The translations under genes and the position numbers were made by a program. 64,000 nt of DNA, taken from assembly GCA_032158295.1 (NCBI GenBank), contig CM063248.1, forward strand, positions 2,397,773-2,461,772, written 5' to 3'. This document shows, piece after piece, positions 46,801 through 54,262 of the stretch. The DNA comes from Pycnopodia helianthoides. Its lineage: Eukaryota > Echinodermata > Asteroidea > Forcipulatida > Asteriidae. The notes beneath the pieces were generated by a model, which made no database searches, was not told where the DNA came from, and saw only the letters and a program-made list of their open reading frames with translations. Positions within the stretch are counted from its first letter, which is position 1, and every line of letters starts with the position of its first letter.

Positions 46801-49658
46801 GAACCCACATTGTGGTAACTCGGCCACAGGGACTTGAAATCGGTTCTTTAGGCCGCTCGTCAACGACAGGCCTTTGCGCAGAGATTTTACTAATAAATGT
46901 AACAAAAACATAGCGAAACATCAAAGCAAAAACAATACAACAATCTTATTTTTACAATACAATACAAATCCAAAACTGGAGTGGCATGGGTGGCTGGTGA
47001 GTAAAGCGCTCACCTCACACGATCGTGGTCCTGGTTTCAATCCCGGCTAAGGCCATTATGTGAGTAGAGTTGTGCGTTGGTTCTCTCCTATGCCATGATG
47101 GTTTTTCTCTGGGCCCTCCGTTTTTCCTCCCTCCTGACAAAATCAAACACTTTCGATCTTGGCTGTGCTCTGTGGCCATAATTATACTAATAGGTCGACG
47201 TGGCTGGCACCCAGAGGCGCCCTTGCATGCTTGCGGCTCGAATAATAATGTTGAGACCACATCCCTTGACAATTAAGCTTCTCAGATGCAAGTAAGAACG
47301 ATCAGCCTGGCAAATTATTAGTATTATTATTACCAACAAAAAAACGGTATCTGGTAAGGGCGTTAGTTTGAATATTTCTCACAATTTCAAGTATGAAATC
47401 TTTACAAAATACCGAGGGACTGTATTTTTTAATGACTCTGGTGACCGATTGAGCCTAAACTTTCACAGGTTTGTAATTTCATGTATACGTTCGGTCACAC
47501 AAAGTGCGGATACTAATCGCTGACAATTGCTGATGTTTCCCCCGGTGGGTGTCCCCGATGCCCAGGTGTTTTTTTAGAAAAACAATCAACTAATACATGA
47601 TTTCAGGACAGCACCTCTGAGAAGAAGCCTATCTGATAAAGGTTATGATTGCTATTCTTTAAGAGATTGGATGAAGAAATGGGAGAAGTTGCCAAGTTGT
47701 CTCCTCTCGCTGTTTATTAGTAAATGTGTGCTACGTTATGATATCGCTTTGGTTATCATCAGTAGCATAACCAAGGAACACTGTCGGTAGCCCCCTCCAG
47801 CCCTCCCCCACCACCACCGAGAATCCAGGCCTCCCTTGCTCCCATGAGATCGAAAATAAGGCACAACATGAAAAGTTCGGTACATGAAATAGCCTCTTCA
47901 AAAATATTATGTCTTTGCTCCAACTCCCCCCCCAAAAAAAAAAAAAAACAAGAACAACAACAACATCAACAACAAGAACAACAACAACAACAACAACAGT
48001 TTTTCGCCACTGTTCGCATCTCTCCGGGATTGAGTATATGCAGTCAACAAAGTATCTCTTTACAAGTTTAAAGATGTGTTATGTGTTTTGTTTGTTTGAC
48101 CAGGCGATTGACATTTTCTTGGGGATGTGCTACTTCTTTGTCTTCGCTGCCCTGCTGGAGTTTGCTCTGGTCAGCTACTACGAGAAGCCACGGTTTAAGG
48201 AGGCAAGGAGGAGGCTGAAAGATTCTCGGGAGAGCGGGAGCCAGTCGCCGGTATCGAAGAGCACCGGATCACCTTGCAGCGTTTACAGCGTTGACAAGAA
48301 GCACAACGAAATTGTAAGTTTATGGCGGTTTTTTCTCTCTCGCTGTTTAAACTGCGTAGCCCGAGCTGAGAACCAACAAGAGGCTTATTTTAGCACTAGC
48401 AGCTATAGCCTCCTGGCGTATGACGTCATACTCTCAAACAGCGCCCTCACTGGGGCAAAATGGGCAGATCATTGGACTAGAAGTTGCTCTTGGTGGCGTA
48501 AAAACGTTCGTGTAACCTCAGCGTACCAGCAGCAGAGTAGAGCGTTATGCGAGGAGTCTCTTAGACATTCATCCATAGTGTGGCCATCTTGTTTTTCTCC
48601 CATTCAAACCATTATAATCAAACCGAGGCTGGAAGGAGAAACAGTATGGTTCCTTTTCGCACAATGCATATTACTGTTATTGGATACAGGGAACATTACC
48701 AAAATGGTAGCAGCTTGATAGAGGTCTATTGCCACCTTGCAGTATGCTTAATCCTCCGAGGCAATACGCCATTCTCGTATGCATTAAAAAAAACCAATTC
48801 AGTAGCCGTTACAAACCTCCCCATTGGAATATGTGACTATTTTAAACCTGCAAAATCTGTGTTTTATACCATCCTTCAAGCTGTCAAAAGGTCTTACAGA
48901 TTGCATACAAATTTGTGCATACTGTTTTTGACTTTCCAATTAGTCATAGTATCCAAGGACAACCCACCCACATCAACTAGAATGAGCTTATTGGTCAATC
49001 CCACCTGGAGACTGCCAAGTATTGCCGTCAAGGCAGATATGATTGATTACATGCCTAGCAGAGCACGGAACATTAATATTGTGACCGCTCAACGGATAAG
49101 TAATTAAAGTATTAACAGAAAAGGGGAATTTACAAACCGCTACCCAGCCCTAGCGGAGGGTGATTCTATCCGCTGGATTTTGAAAACATGTTGATGTTTT
49201 AGAGTTTGAATTTCATTGGGAAACACGTCATTACTTTAATTTAGAATGTTGACGTTTTTGTTTGTTTGTTTTCTTCTTTTTTTTTCTAGGAGATAACATT
49301 CGTCAATGAGAACGTGGTCAAATCAGCCAACTATTCCAACTCGGACGTGATGCACCGAGGAGGTGCTCGACGATCCTCGTACATCCGCGCCTCAGAGCGC
49401 GGCACACCCGCCGCCAAACCAAAGCCCATGAGACGCCTCCCGCCGAAGGAAATGAGTAAATGTGAGGAGATGTGCGGTCCGAGCTGTGCTACCTTCGGCG
49501 AGGTCGGCATCGACCCCGGCATGGTCGACCAGAGGTCACGGAAAGCGTTCCCATTTGTGTTCCTCGTGTTAAACATTGTGTACTGGGGCTACTACATAAC
49601 GGTGACCAGCGGTGGGGTCGACGATCTAATTGCCGAGGTTATGAATCAGCAATCTTAA
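19505..49658 (+). CDS. Cys-loop ligand-gated anion channel subunit, GABA-A/glycine receptor class (whole gene, 9 exons)
   Basis: Nine exons (19505-19596, 21603-21706, 32263-32330, 33808-34031, 38561-38643, 44104-44232, 46382-46614, 48104-48313, 49290-49658) join to 503 codons plus stop, with matching phases 2,1,0,2,1,1,0,0. Order: signal peptide (about 1-26), extracellular agonist-binding domain with Cys170 and Cys184 13 residues apart, M1 (252-273), M2 (280-302), M3 (312-335), a loop of about 125 residues, M4 (466-487) and a 16-residue tail. Pro280-Ala-Arg282 before M2 is the anion-selective signature, so it should be a pentameric chloride channel subunit. The second Cys pair typical of glycine and glutamate-gated chloride receptors is absent. 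Loop A (LWVPDTYF) is GABA-A-beta-like. The ligand is not decided by sequence. Confidence 0.93.
19775..20690 (+). repeat. Direct duplication of an E-derived segment around element A3
   Basis: TTAAACAATTCTCTGCTAAG opens both copies (19775 and 20420), and both run to ...AGCAACAGTTAA (20034 and 20690). The copies differ by small indels. Confidence 0.85.
20031..20423 (+). mobile_element. TTAA inverted-repeat element A3
   Basis: Full-length A copy bounded by TTAA, sitting exactly between the two copies of a 260-270-bp direct duplication. Confidence 0.87.
20751..20975. mobile_element. TGACCC-rich inverted-repeat element G4
   Basis: Complete copy with ends CTTCCTAGGTCAGACTTGAC and GTCAGTTTTTACCTAGGAGT. 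Confidence 0.7.
21603..21706 (+). CDS. Cys-loop receptor exon 2: N-terminal helix of the binding domain
   Basis: Encodes residues 31-65, including [20 protein letters not shown] followed by PNYG. This is the conserved N-terminal helix and YDxRLRPNxGG motif of GABA-A and glycine receptor subunits. NVS is a potential N-glycosylation site. The acceptor is a TAGTAG tandem, and starting at 21603 or 21606 both keep frame, differing by one Ser. Donor GTAAGA at 21707, phase 1. Confidence 0.92.
21859..22225 (+). mobile_element. TTAA inverted-repeat element B2
   Basis: Same body as B1 (TTTGGTAATTACC..., CATTGTGAGAAACGACTCCC) but the core is a different near-palindrome (GCTTCAGGCATGAAGC, 22014-22043). 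TTAA at both ends. Confidence 0.82.
22600..23220 (-). mobile_element. 3' end of a non-LTR retrotransposon
   Basis: On the minus strand the sequence ends GGAAATAAATGTTATATGAA followed by an AATG-repeat tail, typical of CR1/L2 3' ends. No RT coding left; the 5' limit is a guess. Confidence 0.55.
23893..24242 (+). mobile_element. TTAA inverted-repeat element C3
   Basis: C copy with a decayed left end (GGAATTGTACACTTTTGG) and right end CCTTTTAA. Core like C1 with one mismatch. Confidence 0.8.
26480..29660 (-). pseudogene. Decayed non-LTR retrotransposon (CR1/L2-like), minus strand
   Basis: Frameshifted fragments of one endonuclease-reverse transcriptase ORF read in order on the minus strand. 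They are [19 protein letters not shown] (endonuclease start, about 29570), LITGDF-like (about 29240), a linker matching the family's ...DHQIxRxxRDYKIKKK (about 28720), [10 protein letters not shown] (the YADD-type catalytic box, about 27280, second Asp changed) and a C-terminal stretch with [15 protein letters not shown] and [13 protein letters not shown] (about 26890-26810). Many stops and frameshifts, so it is inactive. Repeat I (27345-27715) interrupts it. Confidence 0.82.
27345..27715 (-). repeat. Dispersed repeat I, copy 1
   Basis: Matches 43152-43505 in the opposite orientation (shared CAGCCAAGGTACCGTAAACA, AGCGAGACGCTTTTGTTCC). Its 3' end reads AATAAATGTTACTGAATA in the other copy. It is inserted in the LINE remnant. 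Confidence 0.8.
30434..30817 (-). mobile_element. TTAA inverted-repeat element A4
   Basis: Reverse-orientation A copy, left end TTAAAGG, right end decayed to CCTTTATGG. Confidence 0.85.
30893..31091. mobile_element. E-type foldback element
   Basis: Left arm AGGGCCCGATTTCATGGAGC pairs with the right arm ending ATGAAGTTGGGCCCTGG. About 200 bp, no ORF. Confidence 0.78.
31803..31970 (+). repeat. (CAA)n/(CAC)n microsatellite
   Basis: Long AAC/CAA and CCA runs. The Thr-rich ORF across it is a product of the repeat. Confidence 0.95.
32263..32330 (+). CDS. Cys-loop receptor exon 3: first beta strand
   Basis: A 68-base exon, as short as its vertebrate counterpart. It encodes [20 protein letters not shown] plus three residues, matching the family's G-P-P-V-x-V-x-x-x-h-x-h-x-S-h-x-P-V-S-E strand. 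NIS is a second possible glycosylation site. Acceptor TTTTAG, donor GTAAGA, phase 0 afterwards. It stands alone between introns of 10.5 and 1.5 kb. Confidence 0.92.
32331..33807 (+). other. Cys-loop intron 3
   Basis: Contains a minus-strand tRNA-like SINE copy (32838-32960), a second truncated copy (33098-33190) and a decayed E-type fragment (about 33340-33480). No exon seen. Confidence 0.65.
32838..32960 (-). mobile_element. tRNA-like SINE copy
   Basis: Minus strand: AGCTCAGTTGGTAGAGCGCC with CGGAGGTCGTTGGTTGAAAT, then a CTAGTCAATTTTGC tail. Same family as 9404-9585. A truncated copy follows at 33098-33190. Confidence 0.72.
33808..34031 (+). CDS. Cys-loop receptor exon 4: binding loops D and A
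   Basis: Encodes residues 89-162. [17 protein letters not shown] is the loop D strand (family Y-x-h-x-h-Y-h-x-Q-x-W-x-D-x-R-L). [18 protein letters not shown] is loop A with the WxPD signature shared by all Cys-loop receptors. [13 protein letters not shown] begins the loop E strand. Asp and Tyr of PDTYF are structural in the family. The exon's GC content is clearly higher than that of the flanking introns. Acceptor TGTCCAG, donor GTAATA, phase 2. Confidence 0.94.
34051..34416 (-). mobile_element. TTAA inverted-repeat element C4
   Basis: Reverse C copy 20 bp inside Cys-loop intron 4. Its right TTAA is shared with element D. Confidence 0.85.
34413..34856 (+). mobile_element. TTAA inverted-repeat element D
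   Basis: Starts TTAAAGGCAAAGTATACAAA and ends CGTGTACCTTCCCTTTAA. It joins directly to C4 through a shared TTAA. Distinct internal sequence, no ORF. Confidence 0.65.
35273..35641 (-). mobile_element. C-related TTAA element
   Basis: Diverged C subfamily. It shares CAGCTCTACCAATCC and the CACAGGTTTGTTATTTCATG module, but its core is GGTTGTTACAACC. TTAA at both limits. Confidence 0.7.
36513..37675 (+). mobile_element. TTAA inverted-repeat element A5, split by an insertion
   Basis: The left part (36513-36827) and right part (about 37595-37675) together make one A element. Some 768 bp, including a 16-bp minisatellite, separate them inside the GTTTATG/TATATGGTGG stretch. Outer TTAA sites are intact. 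Confidence 0.82.
36839..37035 (+). repeat. 16-bp minisatellite
   Basis: Twelve units of TATGTTCCGACACCCC with few substitutions and one 9-bp insertion. All three forward frames are open because of the repeat. Confidence 0.95.
37967..38523 (+). mobile_element. C-related TTAA element carrying a nested foldback
   Basis: Same subfamily as 35273-35641 in the opposite orientation (core GGTTGTAACAACC). Its left end is interrupted by a 159-bp TA-flanked foldback (37983-38141). Confidence 0.7.
37983..38141. mobile_element. Small TA-flanked foldback element
   Basis: Terminal inverted repeats of about 40 bp beginning GATGGATTGCAATACGCGTC, flanked by TA on both sides, inserted in the C-related element. 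Size and TA duplication fit a Tc1/mariner-mobilised miniature element. Confidence 0.7.
38561..38643 (+). CDS. Cys-loop receptor exon 5: the Cys-loop
   Basis: Holds the family-defining disulfide loop. Cys170 and Cys184 flank 13 residues, [13 protein letters not shown], with the invariant FPxD. The exon ends in KMES, leading into the loop B Tyr. An 83-base exon with this content is standard in GABA-A and glycine receptor genes. Acceptor TCTATAG, donor GTAAGT, phase 1. Confidence 0.95.
39028..39270 (+). repeat. 39-bp minisatellite
   Basis: Six units around CAAGTTCCGAACTCCAAAAG plus CTCAAGCCTAACCAATATT, one unit 3 bp shorter. The 39-bp period gives a 13-residue repeat in one frame, with no start or neighbour to suggest coding. 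Confidence 0.9.
40487..40862 (+). mobile_element. TTAA inverted-repeat element B3
   Basis: B-family copy inserted in the RT region of a LINE remnant. The core is a third palindrome (GACTTCTGGCCAGAAGTC within 40655-40680, 26 bp perfect). TTAA on both sides. Confidence 0.85.
41181..41532. mobile_element. Palindromic insertion in the LINE remnant
   Basis: Arms of about 120 bp (left ...AACAGTTCGTCATAACATTG, right the complement) with homopolymer C8-10/G12 near the outer ends and a loop of about 100 bp. The outermost 20 bp of pairing (TAAACACATCAACAAAAG and its near complement) is LINE sequence. Confidence 0.75.
41663..41953. mobile_element. Inverted-repeat insertion in the LINE remnant
   Basis: Terminal repeats AACATGTTTAGCGTCC and complement, with T- and A-rich interior runs. 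LINE coding resemblance resumes after it. Confidence 0.6.
42794..43151 (+). mobile_element. TTAA inverted-repeat element C5
   Basis: Full C copy between TTAA sites with core TTATCGCGCGCGATAA. It abuts repeat I at its right end. Confidence 0.85.
43152..43505 (+). repeat. Dispersed repeat I, copy 2
   Basis: Second copy of the repeat at 27345-27715. It ends in GAAATAAATGTTACTGAATA, which looks like a retrotransposon 3' end. Confidence 0.8.
43850..44030. mobile_element. J-type inverted-repeat element
   Basis: GCCATCTTGATTTTCTCCCA on the left, CCAAGATGGTGGC on the right. Related copies lie at 48570-48740 and 60255-60415. Confidence 0.65.
44104..44232 (+). CDS. Cys-loop receptor exon 6: loops B and F, start of loop C
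   Basis: Residues 191-233. [15 protein letters not shown] corresponds to loop B (family E-S-Y/F-G-Y-x-x-x-x-h-x-h-x-W). LPQFQFLG is the conserved LPQF strand after loop F. The strand that in glycine receptors carries the second disulfide reads [14 protein letters not shown] across this exon and the next, with no Cys. The aromatic-rich loop C (Tyr232, Tyr233, Tyr237) is GABA-A-like. Acceptor TTGCAG, donor GTAAGT. Confidence 0.93.
44233..46381 (+). other. Cys-loop intron 6
   Basis: Two-kb intron. It contains a short TGCAACTGC triplication near 45130-45157, an isolated 120-codon ORF (45563-45925), two perfect TGACGTCA sites (45801, 45960) and a 17-C run against the acceptor. No recognised transposon. 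Confidence 0.7.
45563..45925 (+). CDS. Unrecognised 120-codon ORF in Cys-loop intron 6
   Basis: ATG to TGA encodes a basic peptide starting [20 protein letters not shown] and ending DGIIEIQY. It has no signal peptide or membrane segment and no family I recognise. It shows no splice-phase relation to the receptor and could be chance, an exon of a nested gene or a retrocopy fragment. TGACGTCA at 45801 lies inside it. Confidence 0.15.
   Translation: MNKIVKSNLGAKRSIKRMIRGKLLLTVQVRGPKVKCTFVMDSFFNRWSPRESMEKITSRAEKGVKMPFYLALLQSEIGNMTSLCINNKNGVLSCLPIRKFARQRKSQIQGYFDGIIEIQY
46382..46614 (+). CDS. Cys-loop receptor exon 7: M1 and the M2 pore helix
   Basis: Residues 234-311. [20 protein letters not shown] is M1, with the family Q-x-Y-x-P and [23 protein letters not shown] is M2: PAR (280-282) at -2' to 0' is the anion filter, 6' is Thr288, 9' is Leu291 (gate), and 10', 12' and 13' are Thr. 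Thr at 6' is associated with picrotoxin block in this family. LPKLSYVK is the M2-M3 linker. The acceptor follows 17 uninterrupted C residues, an unusual polypyrimidine tract. Donor GTAAAC, phase 0. Confidence 0.96.
46978..47332 (+). mobile_element. tRNA-derived SINE
   Basis: tRNA-like head (GTGGCTGGTGAGTAAAGCGC; B box GGTTTCAATCCC at about 47033-47044), a 250-bp body and an ATTATTAGTATTATTATTA-type tail. Confidence 0.78.
47936..47998 (+). repeat. A run and (CAA)n microsatellite
   Basis: CCCCCCCAAAAAA then CAA repeats, 105 bp before Cys-loop exon 8. Confidence 0.9.
48104..48313 (+). CDS. Cys-loop receptor exon 8: M3 and proximal intracellular loop
   Basis: Seventy codons, phase 0 at both ends. 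[20 protein letters not shown] with ALVSYY is M3, with the conserved [10 protein letters not shown] ending. A basic stretch ([12 protein letters not shown]) and a Ser-rich segment ([18 protein letters not shown]) follow, candidate phosphorylation and scaffold-binding sequence. Acceptor GACCAG, donor GTAAGT. The reading frame also stays open in both flanking introns, but family alignment and splice sites limit the exon. Confidence 0.92.
48314..49289 (+). other. Cys-loop intron 8
   Basis: About 1 kb with a J-type inverted-repeat element (48570-48740) and a TGACGTCA site at 48421. A 175-codon open stretch (48580-49107) overlaps the transposon and is not supported as coding. Confidence 0.65.
48570..48740. 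mobile_element. J-type inverted-repeat element
   Basis: GTGTGGCCATCTTGTTTTTC ... TTACCAAAATGGTAGCAGC. Lies in Cys-loop intron 8. Confidence 0.65.
49290..49658 (+). CDS. Cys-loop receptor exon 9: distal loop, M4 and C-terminus
   Basis: Residues 382-503 to TAA at 49656. The intracellular part is basic and Pro-rich and holds a Cys cluster ([10 protein letters not shown], about residues 438-447). [20 protein letters not shown] is the conserved D/S-R-x-x-F-P-x-x-F-x-x-x-N-x-x-Y-W M4. The extracellular tail [15 protein letters not shown] is longer than in most GABA-A subunits. GC content rises sharply in this exon. Acceptor TTTCTAG after a T-rich tract. Confidence 0.95.
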   Translation, partial: EITFVNENVVKSANYSNSDVMHRGGARRSSYIRASERGTPAAKPKPMRRLPPKEMSKCEEMCGPSCATFGEVGIDPGMVDQRSRKAFPFVFLVLNIVYWGYYITVTSGGVDDLIAEVMNQQS

Positions 49659-52600
49659 CGTTACGTTTTACCTAGACGATTTCTATTGGTACTTATACTA
49701 CAATTCGAAAAAAAACAAGAACAAAATGGCGTCAAGAGGTAATCAAGCGGGTTAAACTTTGGAACTAGAAAGAGATCATGTTTACTGCCTGTGTTAAAAA
49801 GTAAAATAGGGCCATGTGAGTGTAAATGTCCCCTGTGCTTCAGAAGTGTTCATTGCATGCAGCGCAGTTGGTTACCTCAAAGTCGCATGCTAACATTGCC
49901 CCTTGGACAATGTCACTCTCTTGAATTTTTAGATTGAATTTCACTCTAATTGATTGAAACTAGTGACAACTGCAGAGGATTTGTGTCCCTATAGTTTCAA
50001 TCGATTAGAGGGAATTTCAGTCTAAAACTTTACGCTTGGTGCAACGAATTGTTTTGGAGATGAAATTCCACTTTGCAGGAAGATGATAAGATTTATTCGA
50101 AGAGTGAGACATTTTTAGGAAGAAAACAAAAGAGGGCTCAAACAGACGAGGTGTTCGGTGACCTATAGGTGAAACTGGAAAAGACATCGTTGTGATAAAT
50201 GCGACATCTGCACGTGCGAAGTTTTGTGGAAAAGTAAAGGAAAACAACTTTGAATTAAAAATAAATTAAACCACAGAAACTCAACACATAATCCGCCTAT
50301 CAAACAATATTAGCATATTATGAGAAAACAATGTTGCATTTGACAATGTTGCTGTCGATGTCAACACCACATTGACAATTGCAGAAGTAAATACAATTAA
50401 TTGTTTTATTGCGCAATCGCATCAGCTGAAAAGGTAACCACTTAAGTGTATGGATGTATTTATATTTTACCTCAGAATACTCTGAAATTCCGTGAGAGAC
50501 CTGACCAAAAATATTGCTTCCATGAACACAACAGAACTATCGTTTGGTCAGTCTGACTCCAATTCCAATTAGGTCACCCTTTACCCGGAAGTTTGTTCGA
50601 CCCAACTTCAAATGGAGATGGGAATAGTTGTCCATTTCGGACTATTTTTAAGGTTTACAACTTAATTTTGTACTGTTTTAGGAATACTTTGATGTTCTTA
50701 TATCTAATCTGTCTTCATTTGAGAGAGGATATTGAAAGACCACTGCTGCAAATTCATCTTGGAACAAAATAATTTGCCGAGAGAACCTTCATCCTGAAAA
50801 TGTGTTCAACTTTGTTTTACTATGTTGTGTAACGTTACTACAAAACAAAGAATGTGTTTATGTAACAGTACATTCCTGAAATTCTGTTTTTAAATCGATG
50901 GCGTTTTTAAAGATCTTACGATACCGCGCTGCAATAATCTTTTTCGTGTTCCGGCAGTATTATTATTTGAATCGCCATTGCTGATTTAAACAAAGATTTA
51001 TTTTTACCCCTTCCAGCCTCGATTGCGGTTACATTGCAGTTTGAATGGGAGAGAAAAATCAAGATGAACGCTACCCTCGAAATAAGGTCAAAACGAGCAG
51101 CTTGTGTCCCCCCAACAAGATGTGAAATAAAAGTCACAGTGTATATTATCTATATCAATGCACTTATTGTGGCTATCGATTTCCGCGCACTCTCTCTACC
51201 TACGATCGCCCGTGGCTTCCGCTATCTGATTTGAGTATTGAACTATTTTTCACGGGGACACCTGTTTGTTCGCGCTTTGATGATGAAAGCGTCTGATACA
51301 TTGTCAATTATGTCAGTGGTTGTTTGCCCGGGATTGCCCCCCTGGTTGTCGACGATAGCCATCTTTGTAAAACGGTGGCTCGGGTCCCATCTTCTTTCTC
51401 TTTCTTTTGTAAACCGATCAAAACACTGATTTAGACCTTTTTTTTAATAACAGCGTTTTTTTCCAAAGGTGCTTCGTATAGATTTCTTAATATAATGGAG
51501 AACAACCAAACGTGGTCGGACGTTTTGGGGCACTTGATCGTATCCGTCTCGGTTGTATTTTTTTTCTGATAAGTTTCTCTCTTTGTGGAGACTACTTTGT
51601 AAGTGACCGCAATCTTTCGCTGCAATCTCAAGTTGACAAAAGAGGGTAAAACTGTGGAGGAGTTAGTGGTCACCTTGCGCGTTCTTCTATGCAAATAACA
51701 CGATAGAACCAAGAGACTATTGTGGTGAAGTTATACGTAGTGGCGGCAAAGAGGGGAATGTTTTGGGGAATTGTGCCTTTGATGATACAAGCATGGAACT
51801 TGGCACACAGTCAGAGTAGGTCATGAAAAAGATATTTTGCTATAGGACCAATGCAGGTTCATCTTCTGAAAAAAAATATAGAAAGGTATAACTACAAGCA
51901 ATTATTTTTAAATGGCTGCCAATGCTTGCTGTTATACTTTTTTGGGGGTTTTCAAAGGACAATCTGTGATTGCCCTATAGCCAAATGTCTTTCGCATGAC
52001 ATACTTTAACTGTGTGCTGAATTAAATCTTGCTTGTACCACCGAAGGCACAATCCCACCACCTATCTGTAGTGAAGCTAGTTATCTCGAAGGGGTTCGTA
52101 ATATCTCCATGTCTGTAATGCGAGTTTCGAATTACCCGTATGGGATAAAATAAAGGCGAATTGACTTGAACAGACATTTCAAGACTCGTGCGTATTTCTA
52201 GGACTTCCGGGAGCAAGTTGGTCCCAGCCCAGCCTCGTCCCCATGGTTTACTTTATTTCCAACAGTGTTTACAATAGTAAACCCTGGGAGGGAAACTCCT
52301 TACTTGGACCCTGATTGGACAACGACTTTACAATATTAGCATAATGTTCCATATTCATAGTGTCTAAAAGAATTACACCGTACAGTTATTAAATCTTGTA
52401 CCGGACCACGAGACCATGACGAAGATGTGAACTTCGAAAAGCAGCCAGACTAATCTATTTTGCATACGTATCCAAAATGTTTGGATATGCAAATGATCCA
52501 ATACCAGGGTGAGAGAGCGGTCAACCTCGTACTGCTCAACACACCCTGGGGACGAGGTTGGTCCCAGCTTTATATGAGTTTTACGTTTGTGCGGTTCTGC

Positions 52601-53207
52601 TTCTTCAAACACTTTAGTTTGTGGCTACAAACAATACATCATATTGTTGGGAAAGTAAATTGCCGTGAAATAATTATATGAAAGTGTAAAATAAATTTAA
52701 CAAATCAACAAAGAAAACCTGAGAATAAGACTGGACCTCTGTTTCCAGTTACTTGTAAACAATGATGAATGTTGCTCAACTGACGTTTATGTTGTCATTA
52801 ATCCTATGTAATGGTCTGGCTTTGGGCGTGATTGGGAAATGAGTTTCTTAAAATAAAAGTTTCCTAGCCTGGTTTTTTATTCGTTATTTAAATTTTTATT
52901 TTAACAATTTATTCGTTTTCAAGGTTGAAATTGCATTAATGAAATACTGCTGTTGGTATTTTTTATTGTCAAGAGTTTTGTATAAATATAATTTAATATT
53001 AAGATTTAATTTCATAGAAAAATATAGTCTTCGTTCGAGTTTTTTTTTCTCGTTTTGATACGAGCCAGACTATTAAGTTGAATGTGGATTAATAATCACA
53101 TGAAGCGCGGTAGTTCCCATAGCACCAGTGGTATAGCAACAGCATCAGCCGTAGCCTCAGCCGTGTAGCCGCAGCCCCCAATTCGGACAAAGCCGACCTT
53201 AAATTCT

Positions 53208-53670
53208 AGAAATCTTCGTGGTCAGAATTGACCCGGATTCTGGTCACGTGAGGCCTTGACCCAATTCTGGGTCAGTATGACCCGGAATCTGTGTCAGATT
53301 GACCCCCAAATAGGTCAAACTGGTGCAGAATCTTAGTTTTTTGTGTTTATTTTGTTTTTAAACCACTTTCCGGGTCAGCCTGACCAAGAAATGGATCAGG
53401 TCGACCCATATATGGATCAGGTTGAGCCAGAAATGGTTCAGGTTGACCCATATATGGATCAGGTCGACCCAGAAATGGTTCAGGTTGACCCATAAATGGT
53501 TCAGGTTGACCCATAAATGGTTCAGATCGACCCAGAAATGGTTCAGGTCGACCCAGAAATGGTTCAGGTCGACCCATAAATGGTTCAGGCCGACCAAGAA
53601 TTGGGTCAGGCCCCTTGTGACCCGGAATCCGGGTCAGTTTTACCCGGGAGTGTTTAGAGTGCGGGTAAAA
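53208..53670. mobile_element. TGACCC-rich element G5 with internal minisatellite
   Basis: Flanks match other G copies. The middle is a tandem array (53383-53610) of about eleven 21-bp units such as GACCCATAAATGGTTCAGGT. Confidence 0.75.
53383..53610 (+). repeat. 21-bp minisatellite
   Basis: Units alternate GACCCAGAAATGGTTCAGGT- and GACCCATATATGGATCAGGT-like forms. The 21-bp period keeps several frames open, which explains the Trp/Pro-repeat ORFs there. I do not regard those as coding. Confidence 0.9.
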
Positions 53671-54129
53671 AATATGTGTATTTTGCGACTCCCTTTAAAA
53701 TGATGAACTGCGCATTACATAACAAAGAGTAATTAATAGTACAAATAAAAGCAAATAAAAAATCAAATAAAGTACACCAGATTTATATAAAAGCAATATT
53801 CAGAAGAAAAGTCTTTACTTAGCGTTTCAACAAAATAATATCAATGTATCGAGGGTGTTGAATATCAGATTGGCGGTTCGTTACAAAGTTTTGGGCAGCT
53901 GGCGAACAAGGTTCGCAAGATAAAATTAAGCAAACCATATTGTAAGAACGTAGACAGTAATTTAATGAATTCTTAACATTAATGATTCACTAATGTACGG
54001 AGGCGTTGAAAGGACACTGCTAGAGAAAGAAAATTTAAGTCACAATTATGTATAATACTTCATATTTTATGACTTAGTATAAGTCATAATTATGACTTGT
54101 ATCTCATATTATGATTTAGCATGTCACAA

Positions 54130-54262
54130 TTATGACTTAAATATCTCATAATTATGGCTTAAGTGGCAAAAGTCATAATTATGACTTATCTAAATCATAA
54201 TTATGACTTATCTAAATCATAATTATGACTTATCTAAATCATAATTATGACATTAAAGTCAT
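54130..54262 (+). repeat. 22-bp AT-rich minisatellite
   Basis: Repeats of TCATAATTATGACTTATCTA, each centred on the palindrome CATAATTATG. Confidence 0.85.

Larger units (their letters stand above)
46615..48103 (+). other. Cys-loop intron 7
   Basis: Contains a tRNA-like fragment near 46790-46870, a tRNA-headed SINE (46978-47332), a decayed B/C-type fragment (about 47400-47525) and a (CAA)n tract (47949-47998). Confidence 0.65.

Noticed and set aside
47909..48718. 269-codon frame spanning exon 8 and both flanks
   Set aside because: The upstream part is a CAA microsatellite and the downstream part runs past a consensus GTAAGT donor. Only 48104-48313 matches the receptor family.
48580..49107. 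175-codon open frame in Cys-loop intron 8
   Set aside because: Its first third overlaps a J-type inverted-repeat element, it has no recognisable domain, and it lies between two well-supported receptor exons.
52210..52565. Inverted repeat around CCTCGTCCCCA
   Set aside because: Only about 12-20 bp pairs (near 52232 and 52546) and no target duplication is visible, so it is too weak to call an element.
53347..53703. Repetitive Trp/Pro proteins on both strands
   Set aside because: By-product of the 21-bp minisatellite, with no other coding sign.
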